Assembly (NCBI RefSeq): GCF_023091745.1
Contig: NC_068912.1
Location: forward strand, 71,969,067 to 72,033,066
Source of the DNA: Budorcas taxicolor
Taxonomy: Eukaryota; Chordata; Mammalia; Artiodactyla; Bovidae
DNA: 64,000 bases
Reading direction: 5' to 3'
The notes beneath the pieces are model-generated. The model was not told the origin of the DNA and did no database searches. It saw only the letters and a program-made list of their open reading frames with translations. Each line of letters begins with the position of its first letter. Position 1 is the stretch's first letter. Shown one piece after another: positions 22,201 to 32,893 of this stretch. A program made the position numbers and the translations under genes.

Positions 22201-23222
22201 AATCATAAATGAGCTAAATGCCCATTACAAGCATATTGCAAATAAATCTAGTTTTTATTTTATTTGCACTCATACTTTTCTAGATTGTATTACTATATGA
22301 TAATATGCTTTTGTCTGGATGAAAGTACATAATCATTAACATTTATAGTTCTCTGTGGTAAAAATGCAGATGACATACACTCTCATTTTGTGATGTGTAA
22401 TTCAATTGCTGGCACATTAGGATTTTTAACGGAAGGCTTATATTGTAAATTTCAATTCTGTACTCTGTCAGTAACTAACAAATGTTGAATTATTTCCTTC
22501 CTTAGACATACACCATTGGAATCCATTTAAAGTGCTTAATGATGTATTAATAAACCATGATTTTCCAGCAGAGTTTCTGAACTCCCCTTACTGGCGCCAG
22601 CTCTGGTGCTGCCAATCAAATTAGAATCCCGTGATTTCTCAGTAAATAAAGGTTAATTGGACATATAAAGGGAAATTGAACATCAGAAATATCTATACTC
22701 ACATTATTCTGATATAAAACTTAATTATTAAATTTATTTTTACCATAAATGTGGTTAAACTATTCATAATAACATATATTGAATCTTTATGTTAGTTTTG
22801 AATACAAAGAGCTATCCACTTGCAATTTCAGATAAATCAGTAATATCAGGCTTACTGTTTTCGTCTGTGTTAAATTTTCTAATTGATTATTTCTTAGGAG
22901 AAAGTAGTTTGTGTAGGATAATTTGTGCTTAGTAAGCTCAACTGTAAATGCTTTTCTAAACCGTTCTCCTTAATCCCCCAAATCTTGTCCTTTGTAAAAA
23001 TAAATATGTGGAAAATTATTTTCACATGTGTAAAATCATTTACTCAAATAGCATTTATTCTTTGTTTACTTCCTGATCCATTAGATAGCTTCAAACATAG
23101 TCTGCTTTTGTAGTCTGTGTAGTAGTCAATTCAGATGTGAATCATGTGCTTAAGCTGTTCTAATAGAATTGTATGGAAAAAATTTCTAAGCATGTAATGA
23201 TATTTACCAGCTACATTATTTT
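22201..23222. other. Unique stretch with possible regulatory DNA
   Basis: No repeat or gene. Around 22530-22665 the base composition is more balanced and includes 'tggcgccagctctgg', 'gccaatcaaattag' and 'ggttaattgg', which look like CCAAT-type and homeodomain-type sites. Conservation cannot be judged here. Confidence 0.4.
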
Positions 23223-23223
23223 A

Positions 23224-23420
23224 GAAATTCTCTGGTGGTTCAGCTGGTAAAGAATCTGCTGCAATGCAAGAGACCTAGTTTTGATCCTTAGATTAGGAAG
23301 ATCCTCTGGAGAAGGGAACGGCTACCCACTCTCTCATGTCCAGGAGAATTCCATGGACTGTATAGTCCATGGGGTTGCAAACAGTCAGACATGACTGAGC
23401 GACTTTCACTCTCAGTGAGA
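23224..23420 (+). mobile_element. Bov-tA SINE, diverged
   Basis: Head (ttctctggtggttcagctgg), degenerate B box (gttttgatcctt), body (gagaagggaacggctaccc) and Bov-A end (catgactgagcgactttcac). Several substitutions suggest moderate age. Confidence 0.92.
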
Positions 23421-24414
23421 AAACAGAAAGCATGCTAGTAGCCAGGATTAAATGTTCAGAGTAACTACTCTAGATATAGTGTACTTAGTAATGCTGGAAA
23501 AGATAAATATAAATGTTTAAGACATGACTGTCATAGCTGGAAATTTAAATAATTCTTTAGAAGCCAGAAATAACAACAACATGCAAGTAAAATCCATAAG
23601 TAAGAAACTGGAACCAATAGTTGCTAGTCTAGAAACTGGCCAGAAGACAAAGCAGGTAGGAGGTCATCAGCCTCTCAGCCCAACTTCATCATCTCCATCC
23701 TGACATTTGACATCCCCAAAGGGGAAACCTTAGTGAGAGATATGAAAAAATAAGAAAACTATTAGCAGAAAAGAATTTGGGAATTTATCTCTATCTCACA
23801 TCTGTCTCTAAACTATCACAAATTATCAGTCATCCTACCTCAGTATAGTCCCTCCTCAAAATCCCAATTCAAAGTTGAAAAATTGTGGACCCAAATTATT
23901 TTGATCCTTGGAAATAACTAAGCCCCTGGGTGAAGCCCAGGTAATTTATCTCTGAAGAAAATAATGTAAAATCTAGCCTTCAAATATTTTCTATGGAAAG
24001 TGAACTCACCATTGAATATCACTAAAAATATGAGAAAACTTCATCACCACAGGAAAAAGACAGATAAAGCACTCAAAAATGTATAATTATATCAACAGAA
24101 AATTCAATTATTAAATTTAAAAGATGAAAAATTCAAAGTTGTACTTATAAAAATAAAAGAAATGAAACAATGGAAAATGAGAGACTATCAGATTTGACAG
24201 CCAGATTCAAAACAGAACAAACAAGAAATTTTTGAATTTGAAAAGTAACTGAAAAATGTTGTATTCTTCAAATAACATAGCTTCAAATTAAACAAGCAAA
24301 AATACAGAATTATATGAACTTTGTCTTACTAAATTGTTATAAGTCTGGAGAAGTTATCTAAATACCTTGAACTTGTTTCTTATATTTACAAAATGTGTAG
24401 AGTCCACTAGGCTT
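23421..24414. other. Unique stretch
   Basis: A-rich in parts (24050-24330). No repeat family recognised with confidence and no gene. Confidence 0.45.
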
Positions 24415-24415
24415 A

Positions 24416-24560
24416 TTCAGTCTTTCATTTATTAGCTCATTAATTGCTGTTACAAGCATTTTCTATGGTCCAACTATGCTACCTTATAGTCTCATCAACA
24501 TAAAGTTATGGCCTTTGCCTATGAGCAGCTGACATTCCAGCACAGGAGTTGATGATGTCT
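24416..24560 (-). mobile_element. Possible L2 remnant
   Basis: 'cagtctttcatttattagctc' followed later by 'agctgacattccagcac' resembles the reverse complement of the L2 end. Very weak; could be unique DNA. Confidence 0.2.
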
Positions 24561-26047
24561 CCCAGTTCTAATTTTATTTTCAGATAGCAGTCAGTTCAAT
24601 TTATTATTCTAGTTAAGACAAAGGGAAGAATTTGGCAGGCATTGAGAACTTGGTCCTTAGTCCTGCAGATAGCCATAAAGTGAAGGTGGATAAACAGAAG
24701 GAAATGACATATAGGCAGAGGGAGTAAGAAGAAGAAAATTCCTGGCTTAACACTATTGACAAATTATAAATCAATAATCATGCTGTGGAATATAATATCA
24801 TTGTATTCTAACCCTGGGTAACAACAACATAAAAATATTCTGGGTTCATGAATGTCATACTCAATTTCAAAATGTATACAAATTTCCAAAGCTTTAATAG
24901 CAAAAACAAGCCCACCTAGAATTCACAAATGTTAATTCAAGGTTAATCTGGCAGTTTACGATGTTGACGGGAAACACAACACATGCCCAACATTCATAAT
25001 GCATCTGGACTTTACAAATTCTATATTCGTTTATTAGGAAGGCCAATTGCTCTGAATCTTTTAAGAGGAGCTTTAGAACTCATTCTCAAGAAATAAATCA
25101 TCCTTTCCTATACTAAATTTTGAAAACAATATCAAGTTTCTTAAACTGAGTTCTCAAATTTTACGCAAGTTTATGATACAAGTAGAAGAAATCTCCCTGC
25201 AGAATATGAAAAAAGACATTCTAACTGAAAAATAAATAGATGTGAATGTTGTTAAATATTTGTTTGAACATTTATATATCAACTTTTAATGAACCAATTT
25301 TAGTCATCAATTATCAAATTCTGAAAGATGATTTACTTCAAATTTTAATTTATATAAATGCAAAAATTTTCTGATATGATATTTATGAACTTTATAATCA
25401 AAACTATCTGTGTATCTCAACAGGCATGGTCTAGGTTTGAAAGAAAGCAAACATACACTGTACATATCTATCTATGTCTACCCTTGTATCTATTTATTTA
25501 TTTACTTATATTGATACATATATATTGATATATATATAAATTATTAATATTCTCAAATATTTAAGACATTAAGCTTATGTTTGACTTTTTGGCTTTTTCC
25601 TTTCAACCCAACTCTATATGTGTGCCTCCTGTTACGAAAGCTAATATAAGCTGACATATTTCGGTTTAGGTTGGCTTCATATGTGTCTACTGAGTTCGCT
25701 TATATTTGAACTAATTGACAAGAATGGTAATGCAAATGCTATGCAAATGAACTCCCTCTGGGACTCTTTTTTCTACCTTCAATTGATCCCTATGCAAGTG
25801 TAGCACTTTGTAATGTTCTTCCAAGGTATTTAATTTTGTGGTTTGTGTAGACGTTTAGTATTATTGACAGTGATACATTGGCCTTCTGTACTATTTATCT
25901 CTGACAAACACATTGTCTGCTTTAAATAAGGCACTATGGCTGATAAGTTTGAAACGTGAAATGAGTGCTGATGTTATATTATTGATGATAAAATTAAATC
26001 ATAGAAAATTTAAAACTGCGCTAATATGACTTGCCCTAAATGCATAG
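24561..26047. other. Repeat-poor unique stretch
   Basis: AT-rich with a TATTTA/TATA run near 25487-25545. From about 25560 to 25960 the sequence is complex and repeat-free, with octamer-like and TALE-like (ttgacag) sites. No gene recognised. Confidence 0.5.
25730..25748 (+). promoter_or_regulatory. Two ATGCAAAT octamers one helical turn apart
   Basis: Perfect POU-factor octamers at 25730-25737 and 25741-25748 have starts 11 bases apart, on the same face of the helix. A homeodomain-type ctaattgac lies just upstream (25721-25729). Octamers bind Oct/POU proteins in other contexts. No promoter or transcript is visible here, so enhancer use is inference. Confidence 0.35.
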
Positions 26048-26080
26048 ACACACACACACACAAACACATATACACACAGA
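26048..26080. repeat. (CA)n microsatellite, short
   Basis: About eight CA units, then an imperfect acacat/tacaca extension. Confidence 0.75.
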
Positions 26081-26563
26081 TATCCAATTTTTTTTGCACT
26101 GAAGGTACTGAGTGACTAACACTAGTGTAATGTAATTAGCAATAGAGAACTGAAGTGTATATGACTGCTCAGTTTCAAATATTTATTTTTAAAATGTGAC
26201 TATGTGTAAGATGGTTTATTTAGTTGTACGCTTCATTCATGGTTGTGTTTTTACTGTAGGAAGTGGTTTTGTCCATTACAAGATATTCAGCAGTGCCCCT
26301 GTCCTCTCCACATGAGATGCCAGTTGCACCCTGCTAAGTTGTGACAATCAAAATTATCTCAAGACAGCCTCAAGGGAGCAAAATTGTCCCCATTTGAAAA
26401 GCACTATACTCTGAGGTCCCTACCAAATGTCTTAGTTTCAGTGAGAACCCAACTGACTGGTTGGAACTCAAATGTGTGGATTCTCAGGATATTTACCTCT
26501 CAGCTCCCCAGTAATTTTTAATTCTTCTGTAGTAGATATCTGACAAACCTTGTGGTATCCTTT
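26081..26563. other. Unique stretch
   Basis: The sequence near 26290-26400 is more complex (catgagatgccagttgcacc) and could be an old MER-type remnant. Nothing assignable. Confidence 0.4.
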
Positions 26564-26750
26564 CCTGCTGCTGTTACTGCTGCTAAGTTGCATCAGTCGT
26601 GTCTGACTCTGTGCAACCCCATAGATGGCAGCCCATCAGGCTCCCCCGTCCCTGGGATTCTCCAGGCAAGAACACTGGAATCGGGTTGCCATTTCCTTCA
26701 ATGCATGAAAGTGAAAAGTGAAAGGGAAGTCGCTCAGTCGTGTCCGACCA
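26564..26750 (-). mobile_element. BOV-A2 SINE, truncated
   Basis: Starts with the inverted AGC end (ctgctgctgttactgctgc). One full Bov-A unit is present and the second stops after 'cgctcagtcgtgtccgacc', so the 5' part is missing. Confidence 0.9.
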
Positions 26751-27203
26751 AAAATCAAATTAAATGCTTTGAAAGTTTAAAGACAAATAAAAAAATATAT
26801 TTTTGTTTCATTATATGTAAGATAATTGTCAAAAAATGGGAAAACATAAAGAATCTAGATAATCTCCACTCATGCTTCCTCACAAATATCTTTAAATTCT
26901 TTTCAGAATTTAAAATAACCAAAGCTTGAAATTAAAATTAGGGTTTGTTATTTTAATATTCATTCTATAAACACAATGGGGAACTGTAGTTAGAACTCTC
27001 AAAGAAGCTTCATTCCCACAATGAAGTCTGACAAATAAATATGTATATATATATATATTTTAATTTATAAAATTTTTATTTTTAAAAATTCATTATTTTA
27101 ATGAATCTATACTTTAATTGTGTCTTTTGATTATGCAACTCACTACCTACATTTATAATGTCAAAGGATGAGTTATGTTTCACATTCATGGAAATAACTA
27201 ATT
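26751..27203. other. Unique AT-rich stretch
   Basis: TA run near 27041-27060. No gene. Confidence 0.5.
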
Positions 27204-27204
27204 A

Positions 27205-27358
27205 ATTAACCCAACAAATATTTATTAAGCACCAGCTCTTTACTGGGTGAATACTAAAACCTGAAGATTGAATAGTGAAGGACATGAACAGAAATCCTCA
27301 CCTTTTTTGGCTTGCATTCTAGTAAGGCTGTTATACAATAAGGATAAATAAATGAATA
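27205..27358 (-). mobile_element. L2 LINE 3' end remnant
   Basis: Reads 'caacaaatatttattaagcacc' then 'ttgcattctagtaaggctg' and 'aataaataaatgaat', the reverse complement pattern of the L2 3' end. Confidence 0.6.
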
Positions 27359-27372
27359 TATATGCATATATT

Positions 27373-27540
27373 TTGGTATTCCCTGAGGGCTCAGTGGTAA
27401 AGAATATGCCTGCCAATTTTGGAAACACATGTTCCACCCATCCACTCCAGTATTCTTGCCTCGAGAATTCCATGGACAGAGGAGCCTGGTGAGCTATAGT
27501 CCACTGGGGTCACAAAAGAGTCAGACACGACTTAGTGACT
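27373..27540 (+). mobile_element. Bov-tA SINE
   Basis: Head 'attccctgagggctcagtgg', partially deleted middle, body 'cactccagtattcttgcctc' and end 'cacgacttagtgac' with a short caa/aac-rich tail. Confidence 0.9.
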
Positions 27541-27598
27541 AAATAACAAACAACAACAAAAACAGCATGCATATATTTGATCAATAAGTAAGTTAGGG

Positions 27599-27785
27599 AC
27601 TTCCTTGGCAGGCCAGTGGTTAAGACTCCCCTCTGTCAAATCCTATGTCATGCAGGGGACATGGATTTGATCCCTGGTCAGGGAACTAAGATCTCCCATG
27701 CTGTGCAATGAGGCCAAAATAAACAAATAAACTCAAATAGATAAATACATATACAAATAAGTAAGTAAATAAGTCAAAGTAGCCT
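27599..27785 (+). mobile_element. CHR-type tRNA-Glu SINE
   Basis: 'acttccttggcaggccagtgg' head, B box 'gatttgatccctgg', 'cagggaactaagatctccca' and an AAATAAATA-like tail with TAAG repeats. Same family as the copy at 1.2 kb. Confidence 0.85.
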
Positions 27786-27789
27786 CTGT

Positions 27790-27812
27790 GTAAACCACCC
27801 TAGGTGGTTTAC
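27790..27812. repeat. Short perfect inverted repeat
   Basis: Ten-base arms (gtaaaccacc / ggtggtttac) around a 3-base centre, just after the CHR SINE tail. No T run follows, and in an animal genome a bacterial-type terminator is not expected. Confidence 0.6.
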
Positions 27813-27927
27813 TTCTTCACTGCAAGATGAATCTCATTTTCTCAATAACCCGCTGGCACCAAACTCAAATTTTTAAAAAAATCTTTTTACTATTTTAAAA
27901 GCCCCAAAGAACAAATTTTATCCATTT

Positions 27928-28045
27928 AGAGAAGGGAATGGCTACCCACTCCAATATTCCTGCCTGCAGACTCCCATGGACAGCGAAGCCTGGGAGATTT
28001 CTGTCCATGGGGTCGCAAAAGAGAAATGACTGAGTAATACTTTTT
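27928..28045 (+). mobile_element. Bov-A/Bov-tA SINE, 5'-truncated
   Basis: Only the body (gagaagggaatggctaccc) and the end (ccatggggtcgcaaaagag) remain. The tRNA-like head is missing. Confidence 0.88.
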
Positions 28046-28494
28046 CTCTGTTTTTAAAACTTAACCATATCAAAAGTTAATATTCTAGTGTTTTTCAACA
28101 CTTAAAGCATATCCACAACCATCACCCCCAACTGTAACAGAGATGCAGCCCAGATTTTAGCCTTAATGGGGGAAAAAAAAAAAAAAAATCTGGTAATGTG
28201 AGATGAAAACCCTTTCAAAAATCTTGTCTTTTTAAATGTAATCCCTGTGGGAACAAGGAACTTTGTGGAGTCAGAAACTGTATAAAATTTAGTAAGCATT
28301 TTCTTCATAACACTAGTACAACAAAATTAGGAATTATACATATATGAAAAAAAATTAGGAAAAAAAATGATATGAGCAAAACCCAGAACATTGTCGAATT
28401 TAAATTGACTTTTAACTGAGGTCAGCTTCAATTACTGAAAAACTAGGTAAGAGTTAGCCTACAGCCAAGGGTTTAGATCACCACCTGTTCTGAA
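28046..28494. other. Unique stretch with A16 run
   Basis: Poly(A) at about 28171-28186. No gene or further repeat. Confidence 0.45.
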
Positions 28495-28496
28495 AA

Positions 28497-28604
28497 GAAA
28501 TCTCTGTACTGTTTCACAGTGCTGCACCAGCTTACATTCTCACCAGCAGTGTACAATGGTCATTATTTACATCCTTGCCAACATCTGTTATTTGTGTTCT
28601 TTTT
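28497..28604 (-). mobile_element. Old L1 fragment
   Basis: 'gctgcaccagcttacattctc' and 'catccttgccaacatctgtta' match the antisense of the L1 ORF2 C-terminal region, diverged. The BovB at 28.6 kb is inserted at its right edge. Confidence 0.65.
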
Positions 28605-28614
28605 GATAATATTT
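28604..28614. repeat. Target-site duplication, left (tgataatattt)
   Basis: Repeated exactly at 30035-30045. Confidence 0.75.
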
Positions 28615-30034
28615 CAAATTCTGAAGGATGATGCTGTGAAAGTGCTGCACTCGAAATGCCAGCAAATTTGGAAAACTCAGCAGTGGCCATAGGACTGGAA
28701 AAGGTCAGTTTTCATTCCAATCCCAAAGAAAGGCAATGCCAAAAAATGCTCAAACTACTGCACAATTGCACTCATCTCACACACTAGTAAAGTAATGCTC
28801 AAAATTCTCCAAGCCAGGCTTCAGCAATACATGAACTATGAACTTCCAGATGTTCAAGCTGGTTTTAGAAAAGGCAGAGGAACCTGAGATCAAATTGCCA
28901 ACATTCACTGGCTCATCGAAAAAGCAAGAGAGTTCCAGAAAAACATCTATTTCTGCTTTATTGACTATGCCAAAGCGTTTGACTCTATGGATCACAAGAA
29001 ACTGTGGAAAATTCTGAAAGAGATGGGAATACCAGACCACCTAACCTGCCTCTTGAGAAACATTATGCAGGTCAGGAAGCAACAGTTAGAACTGGACATG
29101 GAACAATATACTGGCTCCAAATTGGGAAAGGAGTACATCAAGGCTGTATGTTGTCACCCTGCTGATTTAACTTATATGCAGAGTACATCATGAGAAATGC
29201 TGGGCTGGATGAAACACAAGCTGGAATCAAGATTGCTGGGAAAAATATTAATAACCTCAGATATGCAGATGACTCCAACCTTATGGCAGAAAGTGAAGAA
29301 CTAAAGAGCCTCTTGATGAAAGTGAAAGACGAGAGTAAAACAGTTGGCTTAAAGCTCAACATTCAGAAAACGAAGATCATGGCATCTGGTCCCGTCCTTT
29401 CACGGCAAATAGATGGAGAAACAGTGGAAATAGTGACAGACTTTATTTTTCTGGGCTCCAAAATCACTGCAGGTGGTGATTACAGCCATGAAATTAAAAG
29501 ATGATTATTCCTTAGAAGGAAAGTTATGACCAACCTAGACAGCATGTTTAAAAGCAGAGACATTACTTTGCCAACAAAGGTCTGTCTAGTCGAGGCTATG
29601 GTTTTTCCAGTGGTCATGTTATGGATGTGAGAGTTGGACTATAAAGAAAGCTGAGCACCAAAGAATTGATGCTTTAGAACTGTGATGTTGGAGAAGACTC
29701 TGGAGAGTCCCTTGGACTGCAAGGAGATCCAACCAGTCCATCCTAAAGGATATCTGTCCTGGGTGTTCATTGGAAGGACTGATGTTGAAGCTGAAACTCC
29801 AATACTTTGGCCACCTGATGTGAAGAGCTGACTCATTGGAAAAGACCCTGATGCTGGGAAAGATTGAGGGCAGGAGGAGAAGGGGACAACAGAGGATAAG
29901 ATGGTTGGATGTCATCATCGAGTCGATAGACATGGGTTTGGGTGGACTCTGGTAGTTGGTGATGGACGGGGAGGCCTATGGTTCACTGAGTCGCAAAGAG
30001 TCAGACATAACTGAGCAACTGAACTGAACTGAAC
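28615..30034 (+). mobile_element. BovB LINE, 5'-truncated
   Basis: Begins in the RT N-terminal region (gatgatgctgtgaaagtgct) and runs to the terminus gaactgaactgaac. No inversion. An 11-base duplication flanks it. Confidence 0.95.
28987..29836 (+). pseudogene. BovB RT, frameshifted
   Basis: The frame 28987-29193 reads WKILKEMGIPDHLTCLLRN. The next, 29190-29504, holds the catalytic NNLRYADDSNLMAE box and LNIQKTKIMASG. A single-base difference around 29620 shifts the next part (gttatggatgtgag). Not a working enzyme. Confidence 0.87.
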
Positions 30035-30045
30035 TGATAATATTT
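30035..30045. repeat. Target-site duplication, right (tgataatattt)
   Basis: Partner of 28604-28614. The first two bases overlap the BovB end. Confidence 0.75.
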
Positions 30046-30600
30046 AATATTTCCATCTCTTGTGTCTTATAATAGTGTTCTAGAGCTCACTGAAGCACTG
30101 TTCATTTATTTTCAGAGTTTTTGTTTTTAAAATTTTGGATATATTCTATTGCTAGTCTTTCACATTTGCTAATATTCCCATTTGTAGTTTTTAATATGAT
30201 GGTTAATTTTCTATTTCAAATATTATATGTTTTATCCTTACATTTTTGGTATGGATTTTTATTGATTGTCTATACTTCTTATCATTGTTCATACATTAGT
30301 TTTCCTACTTAAATAAATAGAAGTATTTATGAGAGTTTCAGTGTTATGAGTTGATTTCATTATCTCTGTGTTTCTGGGTCTCTTTCTATTTGATCATTTT
30401 TCCTAGCTGTGCATTTTCTTATTTTATGCATACTTCATCATTTTTAATTTGAAATGTGTTACATTGTTGTTTGCTAAATTATATTTTATTCTTTTAAATT
30501 AGTGTAAGATTATTTTTCTATCCTTTATTTAAGTTTCTTACAATCAATCTGATTCCTCTGAATCTTCTTTTCAAATTTTCTTAGCAGAAATTTTGAGCAG
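30046..30600. other. Unique T-rich stretch
   Basis: No gene or young repeat. Some text resembles antisense L1 (tttttattgattgtct) but too weakly to call. Confidence 0.4.
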
Positions 30601-30699
30601 CCTTTACTCTAGGGCTAGGTCCCTGAACTCTGCACAAGACCCTTTTTGTGATAATGTTCTTCTGAGGATGCTCTCTTATGCCCTAGGCATTGGAAGTTT

Positions 30700-30815
30700 T
30701 CCCTCATTCATCGCTGATGAAATGGACGGGAACTTGGGCAAACTTCGAGAGATGGTGAGCGACATGCTTCCATGGGTTGCAAAAAGTCAGACACTACTGG
30801 ACAGCTGAACATCAA
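30700..30815 (+). mobile_element. BovB-related 3' end, old variant
   Basis: 'gatgaaatggacgggaactt', 'gggcaaacttcgagagatgg' and 'ttgcaaaaagtcagacacta' match an older BovB-end or ART2-like variant ending in 'gaacatcaac'. The region 30600-30700 may belong to it but is not recognised. Confidence 0.6.
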
Positions 30816-30912
30816 CTACTGGGAATACAACATGTTCTTGGCCCTGTGTGAGCTCTGATTGTTTTTCTTCCTATTTCTTTCTTGTGGTACTTCCCTGATC
30901 TTCGTATCTTCC
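30816..30912. other. Unique spacer
   Basis: Nothing recognised. Confidence 0.4.
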
Positions 30913-30992
30913 TCTCACACACACACCCACACACACACATGCACACCACCCCACAAACACATGCACATCCCCCCCCAACACACATGCCCACA
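30913..30992. repeat. Imperfect CA-rich microsatellite
   Basis: CACACA runs interrupted by CCC and ATG units, including a C8 run. A short frame over it (30859-31098) encodes a Thr/His run and is not a gene. Confidence 0.8.
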
Positions 30993-31636
30993 AATCAGTA
31001 CTCAGCCCCAAACTCAAGGAATCACTCTAGAATACCAACGCTCTCACTATAGACTCCTCTACATGGAAGATTTTAGCTACATTAGTCTCAGATTCTGAAT
31101 CTGCTTCATCAAGAGAGAAAAGCTACAAAATTTGGTTCTTCAAATCACTGTTTCATATCTTTTTTTTTTTTTTCTGTAGCTGTTATTTCATTATGACTGA
31201 AAGTAAGAGTCAGAGATCATTATATGAGAAGATGTCATCATGAGCATTACATAAGATAATATGTTTCAGTCCTGATTACTTGGCCTATTATATCAGAGGA
31301 GTTTAATAAGCATTAATGCATCTCCTACTTCTATATGTTCATTTTATTTCATGTTATACACTCTAAATCTCAAATCATATATAACATTTTAATAAATAAT
31401 ACTATTTTAGTGGAAGTCAGAGAGTCAGCTAACTAATGACTAATTCTTGCCCTTAAATTTTTTACAAACTCTGGACTCATGAAGCAGCTGCATTTTATCC
31501 ATACAGGATAACCTTTTCAGGTGTTTAATCCCAGATATTTTAACCCTCTCAGATATTGCTTGCTCTGGAATGAGAACATGATATTGCTATTATGTTTAAA
31601 GAAGCCAACCAGTTTTCAAATTATTTATTAAAGTGT
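30993..31636. other. Unique stretch
   Basis: T12 run near 31161. No gene recognised. Confidence 0.45.
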
Positions 31637-31689
31637 TTTGTTATGGCTTGCATCTTTGTGTGCCCTCATCCCAATTAGTATGTTAAAAC

Positions 31690-31838
31690 TGAGAGTGGGG
31701 TTCAGGGTTGGGAACACATGTACACCCATGGCTGATTCATGTTGATGTATGGCAAAACCTATACAGTATTGTAAAGTAAAATAAAGTAAAAAAATAATAA
31801 TAATAAATAAAGTGAAAGTCAAAAAAGAAAAAACAAGA
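31690..31838 (+). mobile_element. L1 3' tail (type B), first of two
   Basis: 'gggaacacatgtacacccat' then 'atgtatggcaaaacctatac' and a TAA/AAT-rich end. No coding part. Confidence 0.8.
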
Positions 31839-31847
31839 ATATATAAT

Positions 31848-32282
31848 TGGTGTACTGGGATAACCCAGAGGGATGGTTCGGGGAGAGGAGGAAGGGAGGT
31901 TTAAGATGGGGAACATGTGTATACCTGTGGCAGATTCACACTGATGTATGGAGAAGGCAATGGCACCCCACTCCAGTACTCTTGCCTGGAAAATCCTATG
32001 GACAGAGAAGCCTGGTAGGCTGCAGTCCATGTGGTTGCAAAGAGTTGGACACGACTGAGCGACTTCTTTCACTTTTCACTTTCATGCATTGGAGAAGGAA
32101 ATGGCAACCCACTTCAGTGTTCTTGCCTGGAGAATCCCAGGGATGGCGGAGCCTGGTGGGCTTCCATCTCTGGGGTCGCACAGGGTCGGACACCACTGAA
32201 GCGACGCAGCAGCAGCATGGCAAAACCAATACAATATTGTAAAGTAATTAACTTCCAATTAAAATAACTAAATTTATATTAA
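31848..32282 (+). mobile_element. L1 3' tail (type B), second, split by a SINE
   Basis: Left part 'gtgtactgggataacccaga' to 'cactgatgtatgg' and right part 'ggcaaaaccaatacaatatt' to the A-rich end. The two parts are continuous in L1. The SINE sits between them. Confidence 0.82.
31951..32217 (+). mobile_element. BOV-A2 SINE inside an L1 tail
   Basis: Complete two-unit element: 'agaaggcaatggcaccccac', second unit 'ggagaaggaaatggcaaccc', end in gcagcagca. High similarity to the copy at 58.5 kb suggests it is young. Confidence 0.93.
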
Positions 32283-32590
32283 AAAAACCCATAATCCCAA
32301 TAGGATGGCATTAGGAGGTAGAGCCTTTGGGAGGTAATTAGGTCATGAAGGTAGCACCTGCATCATGAAATCAGTGCTTTTATAGGAGGAGACATCCGAG
32401 AGCTTGCTCACTTGTCCTCTCTCCACACTGTTAAGGATACAAGAAGAAGATTGCTGGATGTAAATTAGGAAAAAACCTTTTACCAGAATTTGACCAGGCT
32501 GCCTCCCTAAGCTTGGACTTTCAGCCTCCAGGGCTGTGGGAAATAAGTATCTGTTGTTGCCACCCAATCTATGGTATCCAGGAATAGCAG

Positions 32591-32734
32591 GAAAAACAGA
32601 AAAAAAAGACATATTTTAACCCATGCTTCCATAAATGGAAACAATCTAACTCATGTGTCCTGAATTTGTCTCCACAGATGTTAATGCCCTCATTGCAGTA
32701 ATAAAAGGAATGCTACCAAGGTGATCCCTTCAAA
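32591..32734. other. Unique spacer
   Basis: Nothing recognised. Confidence 0.4.
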
Positions 32735-32736
32735 TA

Positions 32737-32846
32737 GAAAATGGCAACCCACTCCAGTATTCTTGTCTGGAAAATACTATGGACAGAGGAGCCTGGCAGG
32801 CTCCAGTTCATGGAGTCACAAAGAGTTGGATGCAGCTAAGTGACTG

Positions 32847-32848
<2 letters not shown>
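32737..32848 (+). mobile_element. Bov-A/Bov-tA SINE, 5'-truncated
   Basis: Body 'ggcaacccactccagtattc' and end 'cacaaagagttgga'. The tRNA-like head is missing and the tail is replaced by a CA microsatellite. Confidence 0.88.

Positions 32849-32888
<40 letters not shown>
32849..32888. repeat. (CA)20 microsatellite at a SINE tail
   Basis: Forty uninterrupted bases of CA, starting within the SINE end ('tgactgagca'). Likely variable in length between animals. Confidence 0.95.

Positions 32889-32893
<5 letters not shown>

Larger units (their letters stand above)
31637..32590 (+). mobile_element. MLT1-type MaLR LTR, split by later insertions
   Basis: The first 53 bases (31637-31689, 'gcatctttgtgtgccctcat') and the rest (32287-32590) join to the MLT1 order: 'gatggcattaggaggtagag', 'gggaggtaattaggtcatga', 'gagagcttgctcactt', 'ggactttcagcctccagggc' and 'aagtatctgttgttgccacc'. 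It is a solitary LTR of an old ERVL-MaLR element with no internal region here. About 600 bases of L1 tails and a SINE separate the halves. Confidence 0.8.

Noticed and set aside
23540..24400. Old L1 over the A-rich stretch
   Set aside because: No ordered L1 blocks could be followed. A-richness alone is not enough.
27790..27812. Hairpin as a transcription terminator
   Set aside because: No T run follows and rho-independent terminators are not used by animal nuclear genes.
28046..28494. Processed pseudogene ending in the A16 run
   Set aside because: No recognisable coding text precedes the run and no flanking duplication was found.
30859..31098. Frame with a Thr/His run
   Set aside because: It is a translated CA microsatellite.
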